From Streptomyces beijiangensis (lineage in GTDB: Bacteria > Actinomycetota > Actinomycetes > Streptomycetales > Streptomycetaceae), in the NCBI RefSeq assembly GCF_017315755.1, contig NZ_JAFLRJ010000170.1, positions 1 to 34,075 on the forward strand: 34,075 nucleotides of DNA, read 5' to 3'. The notes beneath the pieces were generated by a model that was given only the letters and a program-made list of their open reading frames with translations, had not been told where the DNA came from and did no database searches. Shown piece after piece: positions 1-8,324 of the stretch. Within the stretch, counting starts at the first letter, position 1; each line of letters opens with the position of its first letter. Made by a program: the position numbers and the translations under genes.

Positions 1-784
1 CGAGGTGAAGTTCGGCGGCGGCGTCGGCACCTGGACCGGCTTCGACCACTACAAGGACCTGCTCTCCAGCCCCCTGCTGTGGAAGACGGTCCTGCCCAAC
101 ACGGTCTTCTTCGCCGTCGCCTGCGTCGGACTGACCGTCGTGCTCGGCACCCTGGTCGCGCTGCTGCTCAACCGGCTCGGCACGGTGTGGCGGTTCATCT
201 GCTCCACCGCGATCATGGCCGCCTGGGCGATGCCGGCCGTCACAGGGACGTACGTCTGGATCTGGCTCTTCCAGCCGGAGGACGGCATGTTCAGCAAGAT
301 CGCCGGAGGGCTCGGCCTGATCGACCCGGAGACCACCAACTGGTTCACCGAGCGGCTGCCGTTCTACGCGATCGCCACCCTGAACGTGGTCCACCACGGC
401 TTCCCGTTCGTCGCGATCACCGTCTTCGCCGGACTCCTGACCATTCCCAAGGAGCTGTACGAGGCCGGGATGCTGGACGGCGCGAGCGCCTGGCAGCGCT
501 TCTGGAACATCACCGTCCCGACCATCAAGCCGGTCTTCCTCGTGGTGACCATCCTGTCGACCATCTGGGACTTCAAGGTCTTCACGCAGATCTACATCAT
601 GCCCGGCGGCAGCGGCTCCAACGAGGACGTCTACAACCTGGGCGTCTTCTCGTACAACCAGGCCTTCGCCCAGAACGACTACGGCACAGGATCGGCCGCC
701 GCCATCCTGCTGACCGTGCTCCTCCTCGCCATCACCGTCGTGTACATCCGCACCCTCTTCAAGCAGGGGGAGGAGGACCTGTGA
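1..784 (+). CDS. Carbohydrate ABC transporter permease, CUT1 family (5' partial)
   Basis: This is a membrane-spanning subunit of a sugar ABC importer of the MalF/LacF type. The frame is open through the left edge (it reads from base 2), so the N-terminus lies outside the window. About six hydrophobic segments are visible. The cytoplasmic EAA loop that docks the ATPase is clear (YEAGMLDGASAWQRFW, then P-x-x-K-P). The C-terminal half contains SNEDVYNLGVFSYNQAF, typical of permeases for chitobiose- or cellobiose-like sugars, but the substrate cannot be assigned. Its TGA overlaps the GTG of the next permease gene by 4 bp (GTGA), so the two are translationally coupled. No ATP-binding gene is present nearby. 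Streptomyces CUT1 importers commonly share the ATPase MsiK. Confidence 0.9.
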   Translation, partial: EVKFGGGVGTWTGFDHYKDLLSSPLLWKTVLPNTVFFAVACVGLTVVLGTLVALLLNRLGTVWRFICSTAIMAAWAMPAVTGTYVWIWLFQPEDGMFSKIAGGLGLIDPETTNWFTERLPFYAIATLNVVHHGFPFVAITVFAGLLTIPKELYEAGMLDGASAWQRFWNITVPTIKPVFLVVTILSTIWDFKVFTQIYIMPGGSGSNEDVYNLGVFSYNQAFAQNDYGTGSAAAILLTVLLLAITVVYIRTLFKQGEEDL

Positions 785-1608
785 GCCGTCCATCGACCGC
801 GTCCCGCATAGGCCTCGGCTCGGCCGTCGCCGCCCTGCTGGTCTTCACGCTCTTCCCCGTCTACTGGATGGTCTCCACCGCACTCGACCCCAAGGCGGTC
901 ACCCGCGGCGCCGACGTCCTGCCCAGCGGGATCAGCTTCGAGCACTTCAACTTCGTCTTCGAGCAGGGCAACTTCGGTACGTACCTACTCAATTCGGCCA
1001 TCGTCGGCCTCGGTACGATCCTGGCCGCCGGAGTCCTCTCCCTCCTCGCGGCCGTCGCGGTCGCCCGCTTCAAGTTCCGCTTCCGCACCTCGGTCCTCGT
1101 GATGGTGCTGATCGTGCAGATGGTCCCGCTGGAGGCGCTGGTCATCCCGCTCTACCTCCAGATGCGGGACTACGACCTGCTCGACAGCCTCCTCGGCCTG
1201 ACCATCGTCTACATCGCCCTTTCGCTGCCCTTCGCGATCTGGACCCTGCGCGGCTTCGTGCAGACCGTTCCCAAGGAGGTCGAGGAGGCGGCGTACATCG
1301 ACGGCTGCTCCTGGCCGCGGATGTTCTGGTCCGTCCTGCTCCCGCTGGTGGCCCCCGGCCTCGTAGCGACGAGCGTCTTCGCCTTCATCACCGCGTGGAA
1401 CGAGTTCGTCTTCGCGTACACCTTCATGAAGGGCGCCGACAAGTACACCGCAGCGGTGGGCATCTACCAGTTCTTCGGTGAGAACTCGACGTCCTGGGGC
1501 CCGGTCATGGCCAGCTCCACCCTGGTGACCGTGCCGGTGCTGATCTTCTTCGTGATCGTCCAGCGCCGTCTGGCATCCGGTCTGGCGGCGGGCGCGGTCA
1601 AGGGCTGA
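781..1608 (+). CDS. Carbohydrate ABC transporter permease, CUT1 family (MalG type)
   Basis: Second permease (275 aa) of the same sugar importer. There is an N-terminal transmembrane segment at residues 10-30 and about six helices in total. The EAA loop is EEAAYIDGCSWPRMFWSVLLP, and the C-terminus RRLASGLAAGAVKG is the usual MalG-like tail ending in a basic residue and glycine. The GTG start overlaps the stop of the upstream permease by 4 bp. An earlier start in this frame would run far into the upstream gene, so GTG 781 is preferred. The frame ends 24 bp before the GNAT gene. The substrate is unknown. The solute-binding protein gene is presumably upstream of the window. Confidence 0.92.
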   Translation: MSRPSTASRIGLGSAVAALLVFTLFPVYWMVSTALDPKAVTRGADVLPSGISFEHFNFVFEQGNFGTYLLNSAIVGLGTILAAGVLSLLAAVAVARFKFRFRTSVLVMVLIVQMVPLEALVIPLYLQMRDYDLLDSLLGLTIVYIALSLPFAIWTLRGFVQTVPKEVEEAAYIDGCSWPRMFWSVLLPLVAPGLVATSVFAFITAWNEFVFAYTFMKGADKYTAAVGIYQFFGENSTSWGPVMASSTLVTVPVLIFFVIVQRRLASGLAAGAVKG

Positions 1609-1610
1609 TC

Positions 1611-1623
1611 ATGCCTTTGGCAT
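1611..1623. promoter_or_regulatory. Inverted repeat and -10-like box before the GNAT gene
   Basis: A short dyad, ATGCC-TTT-GGCAT, lies in the 24-bp gap. CATACT (1621-1626) follows, and the ATG comes 6 nt later. There is no Shine-Dalgarno before the ATG. The arrangement fits a -10 box for a leaderless message. No convincing -35 is seen, so this is tentative. Confidence 0.3.
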
Positions 1624-1632
1624 ACTGCGCCC

Positions 1633-2070
1633 ATGAAGTGGGAGCTGCGTGCCGCGGGGACGGCCGACGTCGAGGCGATCGCCGAGCTGCGGGCCGTGGT
1701 CATGCGCCCCGACCTGGAGCGGCTCGGGCGGTACGACGAGGAACGGGTGCGGCAGCGGCTGCGGGACGGGTTCTCGGCGGCGTACACCTCGGTGATCGAG
1801 ACCGAGGGGGAGTTCGCGGGCTGTGTGACCCTGCGGCCCGAACGCGACGGGCTGGTCCTTGAGCACTTCTATCTCGCGCCCCGGCTCCAGGGGCGTGGCA
1901 TCGGGGCGGGCATCCTCGGTGCGCTGCTGGAGCGGGCCGACGGGGACCGGGTGCCGGTGCGGCTCAATGTGCTGCGGGGGAGCGGGGCCCGGCGGCTCTA
2001 CGAGCGGCACGGGTTCGTCCTGGAGTCGGAGGACCCCGTGGACGTCTTCATGGTGCGGCAGCCGGTCTGA
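1633..2070 (+). CDS. GNAT family N-acetyltransferase
   Basis: A 145-residue single-domain acetyltransferase that would move an acetyl group from acetyl-CoA to an amine; the substrate is unknown. The acetyl-CoA-binding motif A is present as LQGRGIGAGIL at about residues 89-99, preceded by the beta4 strand VLEHFYLAP. The end of the fold, ARRLYERHGFVLE, is the usual motif B. The length is normal for the family. The ATG at 1633 has no ribosome binding site but has a CATACT box 6 nt upstream. The gene converges on pyk, and a strong hairpin separates them. Confidence 0.88.
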   Translation: MKWELRAAGTADVEAIAELRAVVMRPDLERLGRYDEERVRQRLRDGFSAAYTSVIETEGEFAGCVTLRPERDGLVLEHFYLAPRLQGRGIGAGILGALLERADGDRVPVRLNVLRGSGARRLYERHGFVLESEDPVDVFMVRQPV

Positions 2071-2075
2071 GATGT

Positions 2076-2120
2076 GCCGGTGGGCGGCACCCCGTGACAA
2101 CTGGGGTGCCGCCCACCGGC
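2076..2120. terminator. Bidirectional terminator between GNAT gene and pyk
   Basis: A perfect 17-bp stem (arms 2077-2093 and 2103-2119, extendable by the G-C pair 2076/2120) closes a 9-nt loop. It lies between two convergent genes, 6 bp after the GNAT stop and 27 bp before the pyk stop. It can serve either direction. There is no long T tract, as is common in Streptomyces. Confidence 0.85.
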
Positions 2121-2146
2121 GTTGCTGCTGACGTACCGGCGCGTGA

Positions 2147-3574
2147 CTAGGCGCTCTCGCCGCCCAGGTGGTGCACCCGGACCATGTTCGTGGTGCCGGG
2201 GACGCCGGGGGGCGAACCGGCCGTGATGATCATGGTGTCGCCGTTGCTGTAGCGCTGGAGCTTCAGCAGTTCGCCGTCGACCAGGTCGACCATCGCGTCC
2301 GTGGAGTCCACCTGGCCGACGACGTGCGTCTCGACGCCCCAGCTCAGTGCGAGCTGACTGCGGGTGGACTCGGAGGTCGTGAAGGCCAGGATCGGCTGGC
2401 AGGTGCGGTAGCGCGAAAGACGGCGGGCGGTGTCACCGGACTCGGTGAAGGCGACCAGGGCCTTCGCGTCCAGGAAGTCCGCGATCTCGCAGGCCGCACG
2501 GGCGACCGAACCGCCCTGGGTGCGCGGCTTCTTGCCGGGGACCAGCGGCTGCAGGCCCTTGGAGAGGAGCTCCTCCTCGGCCGCCTCGACGATGCGGGAC
2601 ATCGTCTTGACCGTCTCGATCGGGTACGCACCGACCGAGGACTCCGCGGAGAGCATGACCGCGTCCGCGCCGTCCAGGATCGCGTTGGCCACATCCGAGG
2701 CCTCGGCGCGCGTGGGGCGGGAGTTGGTGATCATCGACTCCATCATCTGGGTCGCGACGATCACCGGCTTGGCGTTGCGGCGGCAGAGCTCGATGAGGCG
2801 CTTCTGCACCATCGGGACCTTTTCGAGGGGGTACTCGACGGCCAGGTCGCCACGGGCCACCATCACGGCGTCGAACGCCATGACGACGCCCTCCATGTTG
2901 GCGACGGCCTGCGGCTTCTCGACCTTGGCGATGACGGGGACCCTGCGGCCCTCCTCGTCCATCACCTTGTGGACGTCCTTGACGTCGTCGGCGTCGCGCA
3001 CGAAGGACAGGGCGACCATGTCGCAGCCCATCTTCAGCGCGAACCGCAGGTCCTCGATGTCCTTCTCGGACAGGGCGGGGACGTTCACCGCCGCGCCGGG
3101 CAGGTTGATGCCCTTGTGGTCGGAGATGACACCGCCCTCGATGACGATCGTCTTGACCCGCGGGCCCTCGACCGAGACGACCTTGAGCTCGACGTTGCCG
3201 TCGTTGATCAGGATCGGGTCGCCCTTGGAGACGTCGCCGGGCAGACCCTTGTAGGTCGTGCCGCAGATCGACTTGTCGCCGGGGACGTCCTCGGCGGTGA
3301 TGGTGAATTCGTCGCCACGGACGAGCTCGACGGGACCCTCGGCGAACTTCGCCAGACGGATCTTGGGGCCCTGGAGGTCGGCGAGCACGCCCACCGCACG
3401 GCCCGTCTCGGTGGCGGCCGCGCGGACGCGGTCGTAACGGCCCTGGTGCTCCTCGTGGGTACCGTGGCTGAAGTTGAAGCGGGCCACGCTCATGCCGGCC
3501 TCGATCAACGAGACGAGCTGCTCGTGAGAGTCGACGGCGGGACCCAGGGTGCAGACGATTTTGGAACGGCGCAT
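2147..3574 (-). CDS. pyk: Pyruvate kinase
   Basis: Converts phosphoenolpyruvate and ADP to pyruvate and ATP, the last step of glycolysis, in the cytoplasm. At 475 aa it has the usual bacterial length. N-terminal RRSKIVCTLGPA and GMSVARFNFSHG build the barrel and nucleotide site. AKVEKPQAV carries the catalytic lysine. MVARGDLAVEYP is the Mg/PEP signature, with Ala where many homologues have Gly. The C-terminal allosteric domain follows SAESSVGAYPIETV. It lies downstream of ackA in the same direction, after a 104-bp gap holding its own promoter-like sequence. Streptomyces species usually have two pyruvate kinases; this corresponds by context to the copy beside ackA-pta (SCO5423-like). Confidence 0.96.
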   Translation of the reverse strand: MRRSKIVCTLGPAVDSHEQLVSLIEAGMSVARFNFSHGTHEEHQGRYDRVRAAATETGRAVGVLADLQGPKIRLAKFAEGPVELVRGDEFTITAEDVPGDKSICGTTYKGLPGDVSKGDPILINDGNVELKVVSVEGPRVKTIVIEGGVISDHKGINLPGAAVNVPALSEKDIEDLRFALKMGCDMVALSFVRDADDVKDVHKVMDEEGRRVPVIAKVEKPQAVANMEGVVMAFDAVMVARGDLAVEYPLEKVPMVQKRLIELCRRNAKPVIVATQMMESMITNSRPTRAEASDVANAILDGADAVMLSAESSVGAYPIETVKTMSRIVEAAEEELLSKGLQPLVPGKKPRTQGGSVARAACEIADFLDAKALVAFTESGDTARRLSRYRTCQPILAFTTSESTRSQLALSWGVETHVVGQVDSTDAMVDLVDGELLKLQRYSNGDTMIITAGSPPGVPGTTNMVRVHHLGGESA

Positions 3575-3581
3575 AAGGCGG

Positions 3582-3615
3582 ATCCTATCGGTTTGTTTCG
3601 CTGCGGAATATTCCG
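3582..3615 (-). promoter_or_regulatory. Putative pyk promoter with a palindrome at -35
   Basis: On the minus strand a perfect TAGGAT -10 box (3587-3582) ends 7 nt before the pyk ATG. No Shine-Dalgarno lies between them, so transcription probably starts at or next to the A of ATG. In place of a recognisable -35, a perfect 12-bp palindrome CGGAATATTCCG (3604-3615) is centred 35 bp upstream of the start codon. That suggests a regulator-dependent promoter. Transcript ends were not available. Confidence 0.45.
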
Positions 3616-3678
3616 TCTGGTGGAAAGTACAAATGGGCGGGGTTGTGCTCAGGTGTCAGCCGGATGCGGCGTTACGAA

Positions 3679-4863
3679 TCAGGCACGAACCAGGGCGTAA
3701 ACCTGCTGAGCAATTTCCAGTTCTTCGTCTGTGGGAACGACGGCCACGGCTACTCGCGCGTAATCCGGTGAAATCAGGCGCGGTTCGTCGGATCGCACGG
3801 AATTGAGATCGGCGTCGACCGCGTACCCCATCTCCTCAAGTCCGCCGATCGCGGCTTCCCTCACCGGCGCCGAGTTCTCGCCGACGCCCGCAGTGAAGGC
3901 CACCGCGTCGACCCGGCCGAGAACGGCCGAGTAAGCGCCGATGTATTTCTTGAGGCGGTGGACGTAGACGCCGAAGGCGAGCTGGGCGGCCCCGTCGCCC
4001 TCGACCGCCCGGCGCACCACCTCGCGCATGTCGTTGTCGCCGCAGAGGCCGACCATTCCGCTCTTCTTGTTGAGCAGTTCGTCGATCTCGTCCACGGACA
4101 TGCCGGCCACCCGGGAGAGATGGAAGACCACGGCAGGGTCGATGTCCCCGGACCGCGTACCCATCACGAGGCCCTCCAGCGGAGTCAGCCCCATCGAGGT
4201 GTCGACGCACACTCCGCCGCGCACCGCCGAGGCCGAGGCGCCGTTGCCGAGGTGCAGCACGATGACATTGACCTCCTCCGGCGTCTTTCCGAGCAGCTTC
4301 GCCGTCTCGCGCGACACATAGGCGTGCGACGTGCCGTGGAAGCCGTAACGGCGGATGCGGTGCGCGTCGGCGGTCTCCACGTCGATGGCGTAGCGGGCCG
4401 CGTACTCCGGCATCGTGGTGTGGAACGCGGTGTCGAAGACGGCGACCTGGGGGAGGTCGGGGCGCAGCGCCCGCGCGATACGGATGCCGGTGATGTTCGC
4501 CGGGTTGTGCAGCGGGGCGACCGGCACCAGGCGCTCGATCTCCTCCAGCACCTCGTCGTCGACCACGGTGGGCGCCGTGAACCTGAGGCCGCCGTGGACG
4601 ACACGGTGGCCGACCGCCGCGAGTTCAGGGGAGTCAAGACCGAGACCGTCGGTGTCGAGCTCCTCCGCGACTGCCCGCAGGGCCGCCTCGTGGTCGGGGA
4701 TCGGGCCCGAAGTCTCGCGGTCGCCGTGCTTGACGCGCGAGGTCTCCTCGCCGATCCGCTCGACCAGACCGGTGGCCAGACGCGAGCCGTCCGCCATGTC
4801 GATGAGCTGGTACTTGACGGACGACGAGCCCGAGTTGAGGACAAGGATCCGGGTGGCTGTCAT
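3679..4863 (-). CDS. ackA: Acetate kinase
   Basis: Interconverts acetyl phosphate plus ADP with acetate plus ATP. With Pta it forms the acetate overflow and assimilation pathway. The 394-aa protein has the N-terminal phosphate-binding LVLNSGSSSVKYQL, GHRVVHGG, the MGLTPLEGLVMGTRSGDIDP signature and the C-terminal AFTAGVGENS glutamate. The ATG at 4863 overlaps the pta stop by 4 bp (ATGA), which fixes the start and implies translational coupling. The family usually has about 400 residues, so the gene looks intact. Confidence 0.96.
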   Translation of the reverse strand: MTATRILVLNSGSSSVKYQLIDMADGSRLATGLVERIGEETSRVKHGDRETSGPIPDHEAALRAVAEELDTDGLGLDSPELAAVGHRVVHGGLRFTAPTVVDDEVLEEIERLVPVAPLHNPANITGIRIARALRPDLPQVAVFDTAFHTTMPEYAARYAIDVETADAHRIRRYGFHGTSHAYVSRETAKLLGKTPEEVNVIVLHLGNGASASAVRGGVCVDTSMGLTPLEGLVMGTRSGDIDPAVVFHLSRVAGMSVDEIDELLNKKSGMVGLCGDNDMREVVRRAVEGDGAAQLAFGVYVHRLKKYIGAYSAVLGRVDAVAFTAGVGENSAPVREAAIGGLEEMGYAVDADLNSVRSDEPRLISPDYARVAVAVVPTDEELEIAQQVYALVRA

Positions 4864-6941
4864 GCGGTGGCCTCCTGGCCCTGGGCCTGGATCGCGGTGA
4901 TCGCGACCGTGTTGACGATGTCCTGGACGAGCGCGCCCCGCGAGAGGTCGTTGACCGGCTTGCGCAGCCCCTGGAGGACCGGGCCGACCGCGACCGCGCC
5001 GGCCGAGCGCTGCACGGCCTTGTAGGTGTTGTTGCCGGTGTTGAGGTCGGGGAAGATCAGCACGCTGGCCTGGCCGGCGACCTCCGACTCCGGCATCTTG
5101 GTGGCCGCGACGGAGGGCTCGACCGCCGCGTCGTACTGGATCGGGCCCTCGATCAGAAGATCCGGACGGGCCGCGCGCACGATCTCCGTTGCCTGGCGCA
5201 CCTTGTCGACGTCCGCGCCGGAACCCGAGGTGCCGGTGGAGTACGAGAGCATCGCGATCCGGGGGTCGACACCGAACTGGGCCGCGGTGGCCGCCGCCTG
5301 GACAGCGATGTCCGCGAGCTGCTCCGCGTTCGGGTCCGGGTTGACCGCGCAGTCCCCGTACACGAGGACCTTGTCGGCCAGGCACATGAAGAAGACGGAG
5401 CTGACGATCCGTGCGTCCGGCTTCGTCTTGATGATCTCGAAGGCGGGGCGGATGGTCGCAGCGGTGGAGTGCACCGCGCCCGAGACCATGCCGTCGGCCA
5501 GGCCCTCCTGGACCATCAGCGTGCCGAAGTAGGAGACATCGGCGACGACGTCGTACGCCAGCTCGACCGTGACGCCCTTGTGGGCGCGGAGCTGGGAGTA
5601 GACCTCGGCGAAGCGCTGGCGGAGCCCGGAGGTCTGCGGGTCGATGATGTCCGCCGCGGTCAGGTCGATGCCCAGGTCGGCGGCCTTCTTGCGTACGGCG
5701 TCGATGTCGCCGAGCAGCGTGATGTCGCAGACGCCGCGGCGCAGCAGGACGTCGGCGGCGCGCAGGACGCGGTCCTCGGTGCCCTCGGGGAGGACGACGC
5801 GGCGCTTGTTCGCGCGGGCCGTCTCCAGGAGTTCGTGCTCGAACATCATCGGCGTGACGCGGCTGCTGCGGGCCACCGCGAGGCGGCCGAGGAGGTCGGC
5901 CGTGTCCACGTACCGCTCGAAGAGGCCCAGCGCCGTCTCCGCCTTGCGGGGGGTCGCGGCGTTCAGCTTCCCCTCCAGCGCGAAGAGTTCGGCCGCGGTG
6001 GGGAAGGAACCGCCGGCGACCGCTATGACGGGGGTGCCGGGGGCGAGGCGGTCGGCGAGCTTGAGGATGGCCTCGCCGGGGCGCTCGTCGAGCGTCAGGA
6101 GGACGCCCGCGATCGGCGGGGTGCCCGCGCTGTGCGCGGCGAGCGAGCCGACGACCAGGTCGGCGCGGTCGCCGGGGGTGACGACCAGGCAGCCGGGGGT
6201 CAGGGCGTTGAGGAAGTTCGGGAGCATCGCGCCGCCGAAGACGAAGTCCAGCGCGTCACGGGCCAGGCCCGCCTCGTCGCCGAGCAGGACCGTTCCGCCG
6301 AGTGCGTGGTTGATCTGGGCGACGGTCGGGGCGGAGAGGGCCGGCTCGTCGGGGAGCACCGCGCAGGGCACCGGGAGGCGGGCCTCCAGGCGCTCGGCGA
6401 TCTCGTCGCGGTGCTCGGGGGCGACCCGGTTGGCGACCATGGTGATGACGTCGCAGCCCAGGGCCTCGTACGCGCGGTAGGCGTTGCGCGTCTCGGCCCG
6501 TACGGACTCGGCGGTCTGGCCCTTGCCGCCGACCACCGGGATCACCGACGCGCCGAACTCGTTCGCCAGACGCGCGTTGATCGCCAGTTCGTCGGGGAGC
6601 TGGGTGCCGGCGAAGTCCGTACCGAGGACGAGCACCACCTCGTACTCGCGTGCCACCGTGTGGAAGCGGTCCACCAGGCGCGAGACCAGTTCGTCCGTGC
6701 CCTGCTCGGCCTGGATCGTGGAGGCCTCGTGGTAGTCCAGGCCGTAGACCGTGGCCGGGGCCTGGGACAGCCGGTAGCGGGAGCGCAGCAGGTCGAAGAG
6801 GCGGTCGGGGCCGTCGTGCACGAGCGGGCGGAAGACGCCCACCCGGTCCACCTGACGGGTGAGGAGCTCCATGACTCCCAGCTCAATGACCTGCCGGCCG
6901 TCTCCCCGGTCGATCCCGGTCACGTACACGCTGCGCGTCAC
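4860..6941 (-). CDS. pta: Phosphate acetyltransferase (long form)
   Basis: Interconverts acetyl-CoA and acetyl phosphate. At 693 aa it is the three-domain form. An N-terminal P-loop-like (BioD/CobQ-related) domain covers roughly residues 1-210, a DRTGG-type middle domain about 210-330, and the catalytic PTA/PTB domain about 365-690 (with SVFFMCLADKVLVYGDCAVNPDP, MLSYSTGTSGSG and FPDLNTGNNTYKAVQR). The start is GTG at 6941, with GGAGAG (6952-6947) 5 nt upstream. It is the first gene of a pta-ackA pair and is divergent from pfkA across 282 bp. Confidence 0.96.
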   Translation of the reverse strand: MTRSVYVTGIDRGDGRQVIELGVMELLTRQVDRVGVFRPLVHDGPDRLFDLLRSRYRLSQAPATVYGLDYHEASTIQAEQGTDELVSRLVDRFHTVAREYEVVLVLGTDFAGTQLPDELAINARLANEFGASVIPVVGGKGQTAESVRAETRNAYRAYEALGCDVITMVANRVAPEHRDEIAERLEARLPVPCAVLPDEPALSAPTVAQINHALGGTVLLGDEAGLARDALDFVFGGAMLPNFLNALTPGCLVVTPGDRADLVVGSLAAHSAGTPPIAGVLLTLDERPGEAILKLADRLAPGTPVIAVAGGSFPTAAELFALEGKLNAATPRKAETALGLFERYVDTADLLGRLAVARSSRVTPMMFEHELLETARANKRRVVLPEGTEDRVLRAADVLLRRGVCDITLLGDIDAVRKKAADLGIDLTAADIIDPQTSGLRQRFAEVYSQLRAHKGVTVELAYDVVADVSYFGTLMVQEGLADGMVSGAVHSTAATIRPAFEIIKTKPDARIVSSVFFMCLADKVLVYGDCAVNPDPNAEQLADIAVQAAATAAQFGVDPRIAMLSYSTGTSGSGADVDKVRQATEIVRAARPDLLIEGPIQYDAAVEPSVAATKMPESEVAGQASVLIFPDLNTGNNTYKAVQRSAGAVAVGPVLQGLRKPVNDLSRGALVQDIVNTVAITAIQAQGQEATA

Positions 6942-7020
6942 GCGTGCTCTCCGTCCTGGTAGTCCTCGTATATGGCTGTTCGGGCGCTTCTATCTGCTTC
7001 ATCCGGCTCTATCCGGCGCA

Positions 7021-7078
7021 AATGCCCTGTTTAGGGTGGTCATGCCCTCTTGACAATACCCCCGCGCGTGACTACGTC
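7021..7078 (+). promoter_or_regulatory. Possible pfkA promoter and repeat element in the pta-pfkA gap
   Basis: This region of the 282-bp divergent gap has a perfect -35 hexamer TTGACA (7050-7055). Seventeen nt later comes only a weak -10 (TACGTC). Just upstream lie two copies of ATGCCCT (7022-7028 and 7042-7048) and a small CCCT-GTTT-AGGG dyad, which could be a regulatory site shared with pta. The rest of the gap shows no gene. Tentative. Confidence 0.3.
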
Positions 7079-7223
7079 GCCCGCCGGGAAACGGCGGGAC
7101 TTACGGCCCCCCGCAAGGGTCCCAAGGCCCTGTGCGCCGCGGCTGGGAGCGCGGAGCCGTGCACATGCGTGGAACAATCGGACACGGCTCACATGTACCA
7201 GCAGGAGCAGGAGACACAGCACG

Positions 7224-8249
7224 ATGCGCATCGGAGTTCTCACCGCAGGCGGCGACTGCCCAGGCCTCAACGCAGTCATCCGGTCGGTCGTGCACCGGGC
7301 CCTGGTCGGGCACGGCGACGAGGTCATCGGCTTCGAGGACGGCTTCAAGGGGCTGCTCGACGGCCACTACCGCCCCCTCGACCTCAACAACGTGAGCGGC
7401 ATCCTCGCCCGCGGCGGCACGATCCTCGGCTCGGCCAGACTGGAGCGCGACCGGCTGCGCGAGGCCGCCGAGAACTGCGGCGAGCTGACGGAGCGCTACG
7501 GCATCGACGCCCTCATCCCGATCGGCGGCGAGGGCACGCTCACCGCGGCCCGGATGCTCTCCGACGCGGGGATGCCGGTGGTCGGCGTACCGAAGACCAT
7601 CGACAACGACATCTCGGGCACGGACCGCACCTTCGGGTTCGACACGGCCGTGGGCGTCGCGACGGAGGCCATCGACCGGCTGAAGACGACCGCCGAGTCG
7701 CACCAACGGGTGATGGTCGTCGAGGTCATGGGCCGCCACGCGGGCTGGATCGCGCTGGAGTCGGGGATGGCGGGCGGCGCGCACGGCATCTGCCTGCCCG
7801 AGCGGCCCTTCGAGGTCGACTCGCTGGTCAAGATGGTCGAGGAGCGGTTCGCGCGGGGCAAGAAGTTCGCGGTGATCTGCGTCGCTGAAGGCGCACGTCC
7901 GGCCGAGGGCTCGATGCCGTACGAGAAGGGCCTGGTCGACCAGTTCGGCCATGAGCGCTTCACCGGGATCGGGACGCGGCTGGCCATAGAGCTGGAGACC
8001 AGGCTCGGCAAGGAGGCGCGGCCCGTCATCCTCGGCCACGTACAGCGCGGCGGCACCCCGACGGCGTACGACCGGGTGCTCGCGACGCGCTTCGGGTGGC
8101 ACGCGGTGGAGGCGGCGCACCGCCAGGACTTCGGGAACATGACCGCGCTGCGCGGGACCGACATCACGATGGTGCCGCTGGCGGAGGCGGTGACGGAGCT
8201 GAAGACCGTTCCTGATGAGCGGATGTACGAGGCCGAGTCGGTCTTCTGA
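7224..8249 (+). CDS. pfkA: 6-phosphofructokinase (group III, ATP-type)
   Basis: Phosphorylates fructose 6-phosphate to the 1,6-bisphosphate, the committed step of glycolysis. The protein has 341 aa. GGDCPGLNAVIR (residues 9-20) binds nucleotide phosphates. The GGEGT motif at 101-105 has Gly104, the residue associated with ATP rather than pyrophosphate use. PKTIDNDI has Lys124 with catalytic Asp127. Gly104 with Lys124 is the combination described for actinobacterial ATP-PFKs. ATG 7224 is preceded by GGAG about 10 nt upstream; upstream in-frame codons are not PFK-like. It is divergent from pta and placed with pyk, like SCO5426. Confidence 0.95.
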   Translation: MRIGVLTAGGDCPGLNAVIRSVVHRALVGHGDEVIGFEDGFKGLLDGHYRPLDLNNVSGILARGGTILGSARLERDRLREAAENCGELTERYGIDALIPIGGEGTLTAARMLSDAGMPVVGVPKTIDNDISGTDRTFGFDTAVGVATEAIDRLKTTAESHQRVMVVEVMGRHAGWIALESGMAGGAHGICLPERPFEVDSLVKMVEERFARGKKFAVICVAEGARPAEGSMPYEKGLVDQFGHERFTGIGTRLAIELETRLGKEARPVILGHVQRGGTPTAYDRVLATRFGWHAVEAAHRQDFGNMTALRGTDITMVPLAEAVTELKTVPDERMYEAESVF

Positions 8250-8257
8250 CCCGTGCT

Positions 8258-8308
8258 GTGCGGGACCTGGGTCACGAGTCGGGTCGCCGACCTTCCCGAG
8301 TCCTGCAC
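8258..8308. terminator. Possible hairpin between pfkA and the LysR-domain gene
   Basis: Nine-base arms (8258-8266 and 8300-8308, one G-T pair) enclose 33 nt containing a smaller GGTC-GCC-GACC stem. It lies between convergent genes. The stem is distant and imperfect, so this is a weak call. Confidence 0.3.
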
Positions 8309-8324
8309 GACCGGGCAGCCCCGA

